Of a stretch of DNA of 42,312 nt, positions 28,216 to 37,555 are shown one piece after another (position 1 is the first letter of the stretch; every line of letters starts with the position of its first letter). Source of the stretch: Helicobacter apodemus (GTDB lineage Bacteria > Campylobacterota > Campylobacteria > Campylobacterales > Helicobacteraceae). The position numbers and the translations under genes were made by a program. The notes under the pieces are model-generated. The model had not been told where the DNA came from. It saw nothing but the letters and a program-made list of their open reading frames with translations, and did not search any database. Where the stretch lies: assembly GCF_000765745.2 (NCBI RefSeq), contig NZ_JRPC02000022.1:1-42312 (forward strand), given 5' to 3'.

Positions 28216-30774
28216 CTACAAAATCCCTTGCACAAAATCCCTTGCCTCTATCAAGGATTCTTCAATTTTTTCTAAATTTTTTCCTCCAGCGGTAGCAAAA
28301 TCATCCCTACCTCCACCATTACCGCCCATTACATTGGCAACCTTTTTAACCCACTCCCCAGCCTTAATGGGAGCATTTTTAACACCTGCAGCAATTTTAC
28401 CCTGCTTATTAATAAGCAAAATCACCACCTTATCATATTTGTTCTTAGCCTCATCAATAGCGACTTTAATGTCCTCTAAATCCACCCTAGCGATGATAAG
28501 AGATACCCCTTTTAGATTCTCTACCTTAAAAGAGTGCAAACTCTGAGATTTTTGTTGCGTGTTTTTTAATAATTTTATCTGCTCTTTTAGCTTTTCAATC
28601 CCCATTAACAAATCTTGTGTTTTTAAAGCTTCTTTTGCTTGGCATACCTGCTCTAAGGCACTTTTTCCATAATCATAAGCAGCCCTTCCACATACCGCTT
28701 CAATCCGTCTTACTCCACTACTTACTCCACTCTCTTTTGTGATATAAAAACTCCCTATATTTGCAGTATTTTCTACATGAATCCCCCCACAAAGTTCAAT
28801 AGAATCTCCAAAAGTAATCACCCTAACTCTCTCCCCATATTTCTCACCAAATAACGCCATAGCTCCCTTATTCTTAGCCTCATCAAGAGTCATTTCCTCA
28901 ATAACTTGCGGATTAGATTCTAAGATTTTTTGATTTACCATCAATTCAATTTGTTCTAATTCTTTAGAGTTTAAAGGTTTAGGATGAGAGAAATCAAAAC
29001 GTAAGCGATTAGGTTCTACCAAACTCCCTGCTTGTGCGATATGTGTCCCTAAAACATCCCTCAAAGCCTTATGTAATAAATGGGTTGCACTATGATGCTT
29101 CACAATCTCTACCCTTGAATCATTTACTTTTATTATTACCCTATCCCCAACCCTTAGAGTCTCTAAAACTTCTATTTGTGAGATATTTAAACCAAAATAT
29201 TTTTTTGTATCTAGCACCTTTGCTACGAGCTTATTATCAAACTTAAAAATCTCCCCCCTATCTCCAATTGCTCCCCCACTCTCTGGATAAAGTGGAGTTT
29301 TATCAAACATTACATAGCCTCTATTTTCTAAACACCTAACTTCTTTAAATTCCTCATCAAGCAAGGCAAGAATCTTCCCTTCAGATTTTGAAGTTTCATA
29401 GCCTATAAAAGTATTTTTCCCAAAGGATTCTAAAAGTTTCTTAAAATCACCCTCTTTTAAACTATCCCCACTTCCCTTCCAATGAGCCTTTGCTTGCTCC
29501 TTTTGCTTTTGCATGCAAGCTTCAAAGCCATCCATATCTACACCTAATCCCTCCTCCCTTAACATATCCTGTGTTAAATCCAAAGGAAACCCATAGGTAT
29601 CATAAAGCCTAAAGGCAACTTCTCCACTAAAGAGTTGATGAGTTTTTTCATTTTTGATTTTCTTTAATTCTTTGCCAAAAAGACTCATCCCATTTTCAAG
29701 CGTTTCAAAAAACCTCTCCTCCTCAGCTTTACATTGAGATTGCAATACCTCTTGCTTCTCTTTTAGATAAGCATAATGCTCCCCCATACACACACAAACG
29801 ACCTCTAAGACTTTATACAAAAAAGCTTCCTTAATGCCTAATAAATACCCGTGCCTAACCGCTCTACGCAAGATTCTACGCAAAACATAACCCCTACCCT
29901 CTTTATCGAAATTCACCCCTTGTGCTAAAAGAAAGGCTATCGCCCTTGAATGGTCAGCAATCACCCTAAAACTTGCCCCACTCTTATAAATATATTTTTT
30001 CTTAGCAATTTCCTCTACTTTAGCAATTAAAGGCATAAAAAGCGAAGAATCAAAATTACTCCTTTTGCCCTCCAAAAGTGCCATAACCCGCTCTAAACCC
30101 ATTCCTGTATCAATACTTGGCTTAGGAAGAGGTTTTAAATTCCCCTCTTTATCTCTCTCGTACTGCATAAAAACAAGATTCCAAATCTCTAAAAATCTAT
30201 CCCCATCCCCTCCAAAATAATCCTCTTCTCCCTTAAAATACTCCTCGCCTTGATCAACAAAAATTTCGCTACAAGGACCACAAGGACCAGTATCTCCCAT
30301 TTGCCAAAAATTATCCTTATCCCCCATTCTCTTAATACGATGAGGGCTAATATGCGAACACCACAGCTCATAGGCTTCATCATCACTTTTATGAATCGTT
30401 ACATACAAGACCTCTTTATCAAACCCCAAAACCTCTGTAACAAACTCCCACGCATAGGCAATTGCTTCTTTTTTGAAATACCCACCAAAGCTAAAATTTC
30501 CAAGCATTTCAAAAAGCGTATGATGCCTTGAAGTATAACCCACATTTTCTAAATCATTATGTTTCCCACCAGCACGGATACATAATTGTGAGCTTGTAGC
30601 GATATTGGGCATAGGGATTGGGACTTTTCCGGTAAAAACATCTTTAAACTGCACCATTCCAGCATTTGTAAAGAGCAAACTTGCATCATCAGGCACTAAA
30701 GGCATAGATTGATAAACCTTATGCCCCTTATTTTTAAAAAATTCTAAATACAAGGCACGAACATCTTTTTTCAT
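28216..30774 (-). CDS. alaS: Alanyl-tRNA synthetase
   Basis: Charges tRNA-Ala and edits mischarged Ser or Gly. The class II catalytic core begins with [18 protein letters not shown]. The editing/zinc site is seen as HSATHLLH (about residues 558-566) and CGGIHVENT (about 660). The C-terminal oligomerisation domain ends near [15 protein letters not shown]. The frame is open from 30858, but the ATG at 30774 follows AGAGGT at seven bases and matches the usual start ([13 protein letters not shown]), giving 852 residues. tRNA-Val(GAC) lies about 110 nt upstream on the same strand. Confidence 0.96.
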   Translation of the reverse strand: MKKDVRALYLEFFKNKGHKVYQSMPLVPDDASLLFTNAGMVQFKDVFTGKVPIPMPNIATSSQLCIRAGGKHNDLENVGYTSRHHTLFEMLGNFSFGGYFKKEAIAYAWEFVTEVLGFDKEVLYVTIHKSDDEAYELWCSHISPHRIKRMGDKDNFWQMGDTGPCGPCSEIFVDQGEEYFKGEEDYFGGDGDRFLEIWNLVFMQYERDKEGNLKPLPKPSIDTGMGLERVMALLEGKRSNFDSSLFMPLIAKVEEIAKKKYIYKSGASFRVIADHSRAIAFLLAQGVNFDKEGRGYVLRRILRRAVRHGYLLGIKEAFLYKVLEVVCVCMGEHYAYLKEKQEVLQSQCKAEEERFFETLENGMSLFGKELKKIKNEKTHQLFSGEVAFRLYDTYGFPLDLTQDMLREEGLGVDMDGFEACMQKQKEQAKAHWKGSGDSLKEGDFKKLLESFGKNTFIGYETSKSEGKILALLDEEFKEVRCLENRGYVMFDKTPLYPESGGAIGDRGEIFKFDNKLVAKVLDTKKYFGLNISQIEVLETLRVGDRVIIKVNDSRVEIVKHHSATHLLHKALRDVLGTHIAQAGSLVEPNRLRFDFSHPKPLNSKELEQIELMVNQKILESNPQVIEEMTLDEAKNKGAMALFGEKYGERVRVITFGDSIELCGGIHVENTANIGSFYITKESGVSSGVRRIEAVCGRAAYDYGKSALEQVCQAKEALKTQDLLMGIEKLKEQIKLLKNTQQKSQSLHSFKVENLKGVSLIIARVDLEDIKVAIDEAKNKYDKVVILLINKQGKIAAGVKNAPIKAGEWVKKVANVMGGNGGGRDDFATAGGKNLEKIEESLIEARDFVQGIL

Positions 30775-30884
30775 ACAAAAAACCTCTAAATCAAAATGCA
30801 AAGATTTTACTAACTTTCTATTAAAAAATGGCTTTATTAACCAAAAACTAGAATCCAAAGAATATAAAAATGAAGATTATTTAG

Positions 30885-30960
30885 TGGTGGCCACGACTGG
30901 ACTTGAACCAGCGACCACTACCATGTCAAGGTAGTGCTCTACCAACTGAGCTACGCGACC
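30885..30960 (-). tRNA. tRNA-Val (anticodon GAC)
   Basis: The minus strand folds into a full cloverleaf of 76 nt including an encoded CCA. The acceptor stem GGTCGCG pairs with CGTGGCC (two G-U pairs). The anticodon loop TTGACAT gives GAC (Val), and the T-loop is TTCAAGT. It lies between lspA and alaS. Confidence 0.95.
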
Positions 30961-31000
30961 CTACAAAGACAACTGAAGCAAAATAAAAGAGGGGCTAATT

Positions 31001-31459
31001 CTAGCAATTTCCTCTTTTAGGTTTTCTTAAAAAACTTTGCAAGAATATCCAAGCTACCCCACAATTAATCATTACATCTGCAAAGTTAAAAATTGCAAAC
31101 TCAAAAAGATAATGCCAAAAGATATAATCCACCACCCCTAAATGGATAAATCTATCAAAAACATTAGAAATTCCTGCACCAAATATCACACCCAAAGGGA
31201 TACTATATTCCCTCAAAAACTCTTTATTGTTATATAAATAAAAAAAGATTCCTAAAAGCAAAAGTATTTGTAGATATTTTAACCACCCTTGCAAAAATGC
31301 AAACATAGAAAAGGCAACGCCTTTATTATAAACAAGCACTAAAGAAATAATACTCCCCTCATAACCAAAACCACTTAACACAAAAAACCATTTAATACAT
31401 TGATCCAAGACAAAAATAACGATCAAAGCAATAACGAAGAACAAATAAGACTTTCTCAC
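31001..31459 (-). CDS. lspA: Lipoprotein signal peptidase (signal peptidase II)
   Basis: Inner-membrane aspartyl protease that cleaves prolipoproteins such as Pal after lipidation. The 152 residues form four membrane helices. Conserved blocks are LDQCIKW (Asp20), [20 protein letters not shown] and FNFADV; the catalytic aspartates are probably Asp111 (GVVDYIFW) and Asp128. It overlaps glmM by 4 nt (ATGA), as in H. pylori. Confidence 0.95.
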   Translation of the reverse strand: MRKSYLFFVIALIVIFVLDQCIKWFFVLSGFGYEGSIISLVLVYNKGVAFSMFAFLQGWLKYLQILLLLGIFFYLYNNKEFLREYSIPLGVIFGAGISNVFDRFIHLGVVDYIFWHYLFEFAIFNFADVMINCGVAWIFLQSFLRKPKRGNC

Positions 31460-32796
31460 GAATAAATTTTTCCCTTAAAATATGCTTCACACTCTTGCAT
31501 AGTATTTTCCAAAAGTTTTAAATCCTTGCCCTCTAACAAAATCCTAAGTTTATTCTCTGTCCCGCTATAACGGATTAAATGCCGAATCTTTTTAGAAGCA
31601 ATCCCTTTCAAAAAAGTTCCATACCCCTCTAAACCCTCTAAGTTTGGTTTAGAGTCAATGGGCAAGTTTTTTAGAATTTGGGGATAAAGCTCAAAACAAT
31701 CCAAAATCTCGGATGCAGGTTTATTAAATCTTAAAATATACGCCATTGTTTGCAAAGCACTCACTAGCCCATCCCCCGTTTTTGCAAAATCACTAAAAAT
31801 AATATGCCCACTCTGCTCTGCACCGAAGTTTAAATGATGCTCTAACATACTCTCAAGCACATATTTATCACCAACATTAGAACGTATGAGTTTAATATTA
31901 TGCTCTCCTAAAAACTCCTCTAATGCGTAATTACTCATAATAGTCGCGACAATAGTATTATGCTTTAGGGTTTGATTTTCTTTAACTGCAAGGGCTAGAA
32001 CACCAATAAGTTTATCCCCATTTACGACATTACCCTTTTCATCCACGACTACAAGCCTATCAGCATCACCATCAAGTGCAAATCCAATATCAGCCCTAAC
32101 TTTCCGCACCTCCTCTTGCAAACTCAAAGGTTGCGTAGCCCCACAGCTCTCATTAATATTAAAACCATTAGGCGTATCATTAATCACAAATACTTCTGCA
32201 CCTAGCTCATTAAAAATTGTTGGAGCTACCTTATAAGCAGCCCCATTAGCACAATCAATAACGATTCGAACACCGTGCAAAGATAAATCCTTAGGAAAAG
32301 AGTTTTTAATATGCACGATATAACGTCCTACCACATCATCAATCCTCTTAGAAGAACCTATCTCTTTACCCCTCTTTTGAGAGCTTTCAAGCAAGTCCTC
32401 ATCAGCATAAATCTTTTCAATATTTTTTTCATCTTTTTCATCAAGCTTATAGCCACTTTTACCAAAAAACTTAATCCCATTATCCGCATAAAGATTATGA
32501 CTAGCACTTACCATAATCCCACCATCACAACGCATATCTTCCGTTAAATACGCAATAGCAGGGGTTGGCATAGGACCTATTTGTATCACTTCATACCCCA
32601 CCGAAGTAAGCCCACTAACAAGGGCATTCTCGAGCATATAGCCACTGCGTCTAGTATCCTTTCCTACCAAGATTTTATTAGTCTTAGAATGCTTTCTATA
32701 ATAAATTCCAGCGGCAATGCCTAATTTCAACGCACAAAAAACATTTAATTTAGCCCCAGCCACACCCCTTACACCATCTGTCCCAAAAAGATCCAT
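31456..32796 (-). CDS. glmM: Phosphoglucosamine mutase
   Basis: Converts glucosamine-6-phosphate to glucosamine-1-phosphate for peptidoglycan and LPS. The phosphoserine is Ser99 in [13 protein letters not shown], the magnesium loop DGDADR is at residues 242-247, and the phosphate-binding [11 protein letters not shown] is near the C-terminus. 446 residues, normal. In the H. pylori literature it was called ureC because it lies near urease; no urease genes are in this window. Confidence 0.97.
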   Translation of the reverse strand: MDLFGTDGVRGVAGAKLNVFCALKLGIAAGIYYRKHSKTNKILVGKDTRRSGYMLENALVSGLTSVGYEVIQIGPMPTPAIAYLTEDMRCDGGIMVSASHNLYADNGIKFFGKSGYKLDEKDEKNIEKIYADEDLLESSQKRGKEIGSSKRIDDVVGRYIVHIKNSFPKDLSLHGVRIVIDCANGAAYKVAPTIFNELGAEVFVINDTPNGFNINESCGATQPLSLQEEVRKVRADIGFALDGDADRLVVVDEKGNVVNGDKLIGVLALAVKENQTLKHNTIVATIMSNYALEEFLGEHNIKLIRSNVGDKYVLESMLEHHLNFGAEQSGHIIFSDFAKTGDGLVSALQTMAYILRFNKPASEILDCFELYPQILKNLPIDSKPNLEGLEGYGTFLKGIASKKIRHLIRYSGTENKLRILLEGKDLKLLENTMQECEAYFKGKIYS

Positions 32797-32851
32797 TACT
32801 ACACCTCTTTAACAATACTTTTATTTTATTTGCTTTTAATAAATTTTCAAA

Positions 32852-32857
32852 TAGAAT
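32852..32857 (+). promoter_or_regulatory. Promoter of rpsT-prfA (-10 box)
   Basis: TAGAAT, one mismatch to TATAAT, about 37 nt before the rpsT ATG. It is the best plus-strand match in the 97-nt glmM/rpsT divergent gap. Confidence 0.4.
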
Positions 32858-32893
32858 TCTAGCTTAAATTTTTAACAAAAGGATTAACATCTT

Positions 32894-33169
32894 ATGGCAA
32901 ATCACAAATCAGCACAAAAGCGTATCCGACAGACCAAAAAAAGAACCGAAAGAAACCGATACTATAAAACAAGAATCAAAAATATGACAAGAAACTTACA
33001 CGAAACACTAGAAGCAAAAGATATTTCTAAAGCTCAAGAACTCTTGAAACAAATCAATCAATCATTTCATAGCTATGTTAGCAAAGGAATCTTAACCAAA
33101 AATACTGCTGCAAGAAAAGTTAGTCGCCTTAATTCCTTAGTAAAAAAATCCGCTTTAGCAAACGCCTAA
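32894..33169 (+). CDS. rpsT: 30S ribosomal protein bS20
   Basis: Small-subunit primary binding protein. The 91-residue, very basic sequence starts [20 protein letters not shown] and contains the typical [17 protein letters not shown] end. It lies 16 nt before prfA, the common epsilonproteobacterial pair. The AAAGGA site lies unusually far (about ten bases) from the ATG. Confidence 0.97.
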   Translation: MANHKSAQKRIRQTKKRTERNRYYKTRIKNMTRNLHETLEAKDISKAQELLKQINQSFHSYVSKGILTKNTAARKVSRLNSLVKKSALANA

Positions 33170-33185
33170 TTCTAGGTAACTGCTA

Positions 33186-34250
33186 ATGTTAGCCAAAAAA
33201 TTACAACCCTTTATTGACCGTTACAATGAAATTAACAGCCTATTACTACAGCCAGAAATTCTTAACAATATCCAAAAAATCACTGAATTAAGCAAAGAAC
33301 AAAGTAACCTAGAAGAATTGGTCCAAAAAGCAAAACAATATTTAAAAAATACCCAAACCATAAAAGATAATAAAATCCTTTTAGAAGATAAAGAATTAAG
33401 CGAATTAGCTAAAGAAGAAATCAAAGAAGCACAAGCACAAAACCAAACCTTAGAGCAAGAAATTAAAATCCTACTTCTCCCTAAAGACCCTAATGATGAT
33501 AAAAATATCTATCTTGAGCTTCGAGCAGGGACAGGAGGTGATGAAGCGGGCATTTTTGTTGGGGATTTATTTAAAACCTATGTGCGTTATGCGGATTTAA
33601 AGGGGTGGAAAGTCGAGATTGTAAGCTCTAGCGAAAATAATGTTGGGGGCTATAAAGAAATTATCGCCCTCATTAAAGGAAAGGGTGCTTACTCTAAATT
33701 TAAATTCGAGGGTGGTACACACAGAGTCCAAAGAGTCCCCGAGACAGAATCACAAGGCAGGATTCATACTTCAGCCATCACCGTAGCGATTATGCCAGAA
33801 GTCGATGATGTAGAAGTTACTATCAATCCTAATGATTTAAAAGTTGAAGTCTTTAGAGCAGGAGGACATGGGGGACAAAGTGTTAATACCACCGATTCCG
33901 CAGTGCGTATAACCCATATCCCAACAGGTATTAGCGTTTCTATGCAAGATGAGAAATCCCAACACAAAAACAAAGACAAAGCGTTAAAAATCCTCAAAGC
34001 TAGGATTTATGAAGCAGAGCTACAAAACCAAATGGAACAAAACGCACACGCAAGGAAACTGCAAGTAGGAAGCGGAGATAGAAGTGAGAGAATCCGCACC
34101 TATAACTACCCACAAAACCGCCTAAGCGATCATAGAATAGGACTAACACTCTATACCCTAGAAGAAATTATGTTAAATGGGAGTCTCGATTCAATTATTG
34201 ACCCAATTCTTGCCTATTTTCAAGCACAAGCTTTACAAATCAACGACTAA
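33186..34250 (+). CDS. prfA: Peptide chain release factor 1
   Basis: Terminates translation at UAA and UAG. The GGQ catalytic motif is at residues 229-231 ([15 protein letters not shown]) and the RF1-type stop-codon recognition tripeptide PET (PxT class) is at 185-187. Length 354 is normal. It precedes tRNA-Ser, which has its own promoter. Confidence 0.97.
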   Translation: MLAKKLQPFIDRYNEINSLLLQPEILNNIQKITELSKEQSNLEELVQKAKQYLKNTQTIKDNKILLEDKELSELAKEEIKEAQAQNQTLEQEIKILLLPKDPNDDKNIYLELRAGTGGDEAGIFVGDLFKTYVRYADLKGWKVEIVSSSENNVGGYKEIIALIKGKGAYSKFKFEGGTHRVQRVPETESQGRIHTSAITVAIMPEVDDVEVTINPNDLKVEVFRAGGHGGQSVNTTDSAVRITHIPTGISVSMQDEKSQHKNKDKALKILKARIYEAELQNQMEQNAHARKLQVGSGDRSERIRTYNYPQNRLSDHRIGLTLYTLEEIMLNGSLDSIIDPILAYFQAQALQIND

Positions 34251-34278
34251 CTTAAGTATTATTTTACATTATTATCGT

Positions 34279-34284
34279 TATAAT
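34279..34284 (+). promoter_or_regulatory. Promoter of tRNA-Ser (-10 box)
   Basis: TATAAT, 12 nt before the mature 5' end of the tRNA, so the transcript would start only a few bases upstream of it. Confidence 0.6.
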
Positions 34285-34296
34285 TGCTCTTTTTTA

Positions 34297-34387
34297 GGAC
34301 AGATGGGTGAGTTGGCTTAAACCACATCCCTGCTAAGGATGCGTAGTCGCAAGATTACCGAGAGTTCGAATCTCTCTCTGTCCGCCA
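34297..34387 (+). tRNA. tRNA-Ser (anticodon GCT)
   Basis: 91-nt class II tRNA with long variable arm. The acceptor stem GGACAGA pairs perfectly with TCTGTCC, the anticodon loop CTGCTAA gives GCT (Ser, AGC/AGU codons), the T-loop is TTCGAAT, and discriminator G plus CCA are encoded. Confidence 0.96.
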
Positions 34388-34468
34388 CTCTTATGCTTTT
34401 CACAACATCCCTATACATCTTGATTAACCAACCTTATATACTCTTTTAAGCAATGAATGAAATTTCTT

Positions 34469-34490
34469 ATCTAAATAAAATTTAGATTTT
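34469..34490 (+). terminator. Weak terminator-like hairpin after tRNA-Ser
   Basis: Perfect 8-bp inverted repeat ATCTAAAT / ATTTAGAT with a three-base loop, followed by TTT. The stem is entirely AT-rich except one pair, so it is weak. On the other strand it lies downstream of fdhU. Confidence 0.35.
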
Positions 34491-34567
34491 ATACTACAGG
34501 AGAATTTTTAAAACAACTTATAACAAACTTAATACAAAATATGCTTAAAATCCACTAATAAATATTA

Positions 34568-34580
34568 GGGGGGGGGGGGG
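34568..34580. repeat. Homopolymeric G tract (13 G)
   Basis: Thirteen consecutive G in a region otherwise rich in A and T, between tRNA-Ser and the 3' end of fdhU, about 28 nt beyond the fdhU stop. Poly-G tracts in Campylobacterota commonly vary in length by slippage. I see no reading frame that would be switched on either strand, so its effect, if any, would be on a transcript end or a small RNA. Confidence 0.95.
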
Positions 34581-34608
34581 CAAATAAAGCTCTATTTAAT
34601 GCTAGCTA

Positions 34609-34854
34609 TTACAGCATAACTTCAGAAGGCTTTTGTATAAAATAACGAATGGTTGCACCAAGCTGCTCGACTTTTAATACTACATAGCCGTGATTTTTCG
34701 CATCAAGGGGGATGTTATTAATACTTTGTGGGCAATCACTTAGCACTTCTAAAATTTCGCCATTTTTTAGCATTGGTAATACCTCTAATGTCCTCATTAC
34801 AGGATAAGGGCAAGGCTCTCCTTGCAAATCTAATCGATAATTTGGCTCCATCAT
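34609..34854 (-). CDS. fdhU: TusA-like sulfur/selenium carrier FdhU
   Basis: The 81-residue protein is a TusA/SirA-fold (YedF-type) protein with the reactive cysteine at Cys15 in GEPCPYPVMR. With the YedE-type membrane protein overlapping it upstream, it matches the fdhT-fdhU pair of Campylobacter jejuni, which is needed for selenium-dependent formate dehydrogenase activity (established there; the role here is inference). The ATG at 34854 overlaps the fdhT stop (ATGA) with GGAG upstream. A further in-frame ATG follows directly. Confidence 0.85.
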   Translation of the reverse strand: MMEPNYRLDLQGEPCPYPVMRTLEVLPMLKNGEILEVLSDCPQSINNIPLDAKNHGYVVLKVEQLGATIRYFIQKPSEVML

Positions 34855-36053
34855 CTCCTCTCCTTTATGACTTCAAATCGCCTAGTTTTTTTGAAGTAAT
34901 TTCGTTCAATAAGCAGTATAAGGGCTAAAAAAAGTAATAATCCTGCATAATTTACCATCAAACCGCCATAATCTCCAAAAACCTCTAAAAGATTAATGCG
35001 TGGAAAACTTGTTGCTAAAGGAGTGGCATAATAATCCCAAGTTGCAGCAAGAAGTGTAGAACCGATAACATTACCTATCCCTACAATCCAATAATGAACC
35101 TGCCCTTCAACTGCTCGATACATCCAACCACATTCACAACCTCCGGCAATAACAATCCCAACCCCAAATAAGAATCCTCCAATAATCGCATTAGGAGCAG
35201 CCCACATAATCTTAGGAGGTAACCCTAACATTACATAGCTAAAAACACCAATGGTAGAAACCATCATACCTATAATAACCGCCTTTGCCATATAACCTCT
35301 CCCTGTGATAAATAAATCCCTAAAGGCGGAAGTAAAACATATTTGCGCGCGGGAAATAATAGTCCCAAACCCTACGCCAAAAAGCATAGCAATACCTAAG
35401 GTAGGAATAGCCATTAAATACGCAATCCAAATAAAGATTCCTAAAAAGACTAGAACACCTAGTAGAAAAAATAGTTTTTCTCTAATAGGGGATTGGTGAA
35501 ACTCTTTTTGTGAAGTTACTTTTTGTAATTTTATAGGGGAACGAAAAATAGGTAAAACAATAATCTTTGTACCTACCCATACGCCTATAAGACTCATTAT
35601 CGTAAAAAACCACGCGTGCAAACTAAATTGTGGAATTCCTGTAAAAAAACTTGCTAAATTGCAACCCATACCCAATCTAGCCCCAAATCCTGCTATGATT
35701 CCGCCAATTAGGGCTTGAAATATTCTTATTTTACTTTGTGGAAAACGCAATTTCATATTATTAGCCATTAAAGATGCCCCAAGAGCTCCTGCGAACATTC
35801 CAATAATCATCACTCCATCAATCCTATCTAAAGGCGTGCCTTTTAAGCCAATAATCTTAAAATACCCCCAAGTGCTAGTATCAATCCCGACAAGATTTAG
35901 GATATGCCCACCCCAACGCGTAAATTCTCCCGTTACTGCCCAATAAGTCCCTGTTAAACCAAAATAATAAGCTGCCATTACACCTAATGCAATAATAGCG
36001 GGCATAGGAGACCAAAATTTTATTAAATAATTTTGTTTAAAAGTCTGAAACAT
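34851..36053 (-). CDS. fdhT: YeeE/YedE-family membrane transporter FdhT
   Basis: Polytopic inner-membrane protein of the YeeE/YedE (sulfur/selenium transport) family with about ten hydrophobic segments. Conserved cysteines lie in membrane motifs: Cys131 in GMGCNLASFF, Cys239 in AQICFTSAF and Cys306/Cys308 in GGCECGWMYR; in YeeE these relay thiosulfate. In C. jejuni the homologue is proposed to bring selenium to formate dehydrogenase. The frame opens at a TTG at 36065, but a GAGGG five bases before the ATG at 36053 supports the shorter 400-residue form. Co-transcribed with fdhU. Confidence 0.87.
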   Translation of the reverse strand: MFQTFKQNYLIKFWSPMPAIIALGVMAAYYFGLTGTYWAVTGEFTRWGGHILNLVGIDTSTWGYFKIIGLKGTPLDRIDGVMIIGMFAGALGASLMANNMKLRFPQSKIRIFQALIGGIIAGFGARLGMGCNLASFFTGIPQFSLHAWFFTIMSLIGVWVGTKIIVLPIFRSPIKLQKVTSQKEFHQSPIREKLFFLLGVLVFLGIFIWIAYLMAIPTLGIAMLFGVGFGTIISRAQICFTSAFRDLFITGRGYMAKAVIIGMMVSTIGVFSYVMLGLPPKIMWAAPNAIIGGFLFGVGIVIAGGCECGWMYRAVEGQVHYWIVGIGNVIGSTLLAATWDYYATPLATSFPRINLLEVFGDYGGLMVNYAGLLLFLALILLIERNYFKKTRRFEVIKERR

Positions 36054-36133
36054 TTTAACCCTCAAAAATAAATCAAAATAACAGATGAAGAAAAGAAGAA
36101 ATATCTGTATGCTCTACCCTAGAGCCTTAATGT

Positions 36134-36167
36134 ATTATAACATTATTTTATAAAATAATGTTATAAT
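36134..36167. promoter_or_regulatory. 34-bp perfect palindrome holding two divergent -10 boxes
   Basis: Each 17-base arm is the exact reverse complement of the other (inner 16 bases of the left arm: TTATAACATTATTTTA), with no spacer. The right end forms TATAAT (36162-36167) reading towards the DUF411 gene, and the left end forms TATAAT (36134-36139, minus strand) reading towards fdhT. Transcription starts would be near 36174 and 36127. A dimeric repressor binding here would shut both promoters; the AT-rich ATTATnnnnATAAT pattern resembles Fur or NikR family sites in Helicobacter, but the regulator is unknown. Confidence 0.75.
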
Positions 36168-36197
36168 TTGAATATATTACTAAATTTAAGGATAGTG

Positions 36198-36674
36198 ATG
36201 AAAAATAAAATTATCAAAATTTTAGGATTAGGATTACTCCCTCTAAGTCTTTTTGGTGCTAATAATATTGAACTTTATAATACTCCTTTTTGTGGTTGTT
36301 GTAAAGCATGGGAGGAATATATGGAAAAAAAGGGCTATCAGATTCATAGCACTTATGTAGAGAATATTGGAGAGATTAAACAAAAATATCAAATTCAGCC
36401 AAAACTCCAAAGTTGCCATACGGGTATCATTGAGGGTTATGTTATTGAAGGGCACGTCCCAGAGGATGCTGTAAGATGGCTATTAGAGAATAAACCTAAA
36501 GATGTAATAGGTATCTCTGTGCCGGGTATGCCAATAGGAAGTCCAGGAATGGAAATGGGTGATATGGTAGAGGATTATCCTGTAATTGTAATATATAAAA
36601 ATGGAGATTTTAAGATTTATGGAATTTATAGGGGACATAATCTCATACAAAAGAACCCTAAAACTCTCTTTTAA
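36198..36674 (+). CDS. Secreted DUF411 metal-binding protein
   Basis: The 158-residue protein has a signal peptide (cleavage after about residue 21, SLFGA) and a DUF411 domain: FCGCCKAWEEYMEKKGY with Cys32, Cys34 and Cys35, then Cys73-His74 (QSCHTGIIEGY), His86 (EGHVP), and a Met-rich turn (PGMPIGSPGMEMGDM). DUF411 proteins are often linked to copper; the function is not established. The ATG at 36198 has AAGGA upstream; the in-frame TTG at 36168 lies at the end of the -10 box and is rejected. It is divergent from fdhT across the palindrome and its 3' end overlaps the converging transporter gene by 17 nt. Confidence 0.88.
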   Translation: MKNKIIKILGLGLLPLSLFGANNIELYNTPFCGCCKAWEEYMEKKGYQIHSTYVENIGEIKQKYQIQPKLQSCHTGIIEGYVIEGHVPEDAVRWLLENKPKDVIGISVPGMPIGSPGMEMGDMVEDYPVIVIYKNGDFKIYGIYRGHNLIQKNPKTLF

Positions 36675-37554
36675 ATCTAAAATGGGAGGGTTTATAAAAA
36701 TTAATTAAATAAGTAGCAAAAATTGCGAAACTCCCTCCAAGTAGCGTTGATAGAGCAGGAATCTCTCCTAAAAGCCAATAGCTAGTTATTAAAGCTATTG
36801 CTGGGACAAGCAGAGTAAAGGAAGCAGCTTTGGTAGCACCAATATAGGAAATACCAATATAATAAATACTTGTCCCAATAGCAGTTGAGAGGGTTGATAC
36901 GATAAACATCATTAACCAAAACCTAGCATCAAAACTAAAAACATTCATCATTCCCCCATTCCATAAAAATAATGGAGACCAAAGCAGAATGCTCAAAAAA
37001 GTCATATAAAAATTAATCGCTAAAGGGTGGATTTTAATCCTTTGGCAAACTAATGTTAAAACCGCCCAATCTATCGCACATAATATAAAAAATCCATTTA
37101 AACATAATTCTTTGAAATTTTGCAAATCTAAAAGGCAAATTCCTGCAATAATCCCAAATCCTAAACCTAAAATTTCATTAGTTTTAATTATCTTTTGTGA
37201 ATTTGCCCTATAAAATATATAAGCTAGCATATAAGCAAATATAGGCGTAAGGGTCGTAACAATTACACCTCCTTTTCCTGCACTTCCATAATCTAATCCC
37301 ACAAAAAATAAAATTGAATACACACTATTTAATAAAGCTGCTAGAAAAAGGAGTTTAAAAATTTGAAAATTAAAGCGTAAAGGAATCTTTAATATAAGAA
37401 TAAGAGGTATAGAAGCAAGAAATGCAAAGAAAAACCTCCAAAAGGTAACCACTTCGGCACTCGTATATTCAACCATAATCTTACTACTAGGCCAAGAGCT
37501 TCCCCAAAATATCATAGCCATCACCATAAGGAAATAAAAGGAAGCTTTTGACAT
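36658..37554 (-). CDS. EamA/DMT-family transporter
   Basis: Drug/metabolite transporter superfamily permease with about ten membrane helices in two EamA repeats. The signature ALINSVYSILFFVGLDYG-type first repeat and TALGTSIYYIGISYIGATKA-type second repeat region are present (about residues 70-95 and 225-255), and the N-terminus has FWGSSWPSSKIMVEYTSAE. The substrate cannot be inferred. The start is taken as the ATG at 37554, one base after the nhaA stop (TAAAATG); a TTG at 37578 inside nhaA is possible but has no ribosome-binding site. 298 residues. Confidence 0.86.
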   Translation of the reverse strand: MSKASFYFLMVMAMIFWGSSWPSSKIMVEYTSAEVVTFWRFFFAFLASIPLILILKIPLRFNFQIFKLLFLAALLNSVYSILFFVGLDYGSAGKGGVIVTTLTPIFAYMLAYIFYRANSQKIIKTNEILGLGFGIIAGICLLDLQNFKELCLNGFFILCAIDWAVLTLVCQRIKIHPLAINFYMTFLSILLWSPLFLWNGGMMNVFSFDARFWLMMFIVSTLSTAIGTSIYYIGISYIGATKAASFTLLVPAIALITSYWLLGEIPALSTLLGGSFAIFATYLINFYKPSHFRFKREF

Positions 37555-37555
37555 T

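Noticed and set aside
30775-30858. 28-residue N-terminal extension of AlaS
   Set aside because: The conserved start [12 protein letters not shown] directly follows an ATG with a ribosome-binding site; the extension is not part of the family.
36168-36197. Longer DUF411 protein starting at a TTG at 36168
   Set aside because: The TTG directly follows the -10 box, so it would lie upstream of or at the transcription start; the ATG at 36198 has a proper ribosome-binding site and begins a clean signal peptide.
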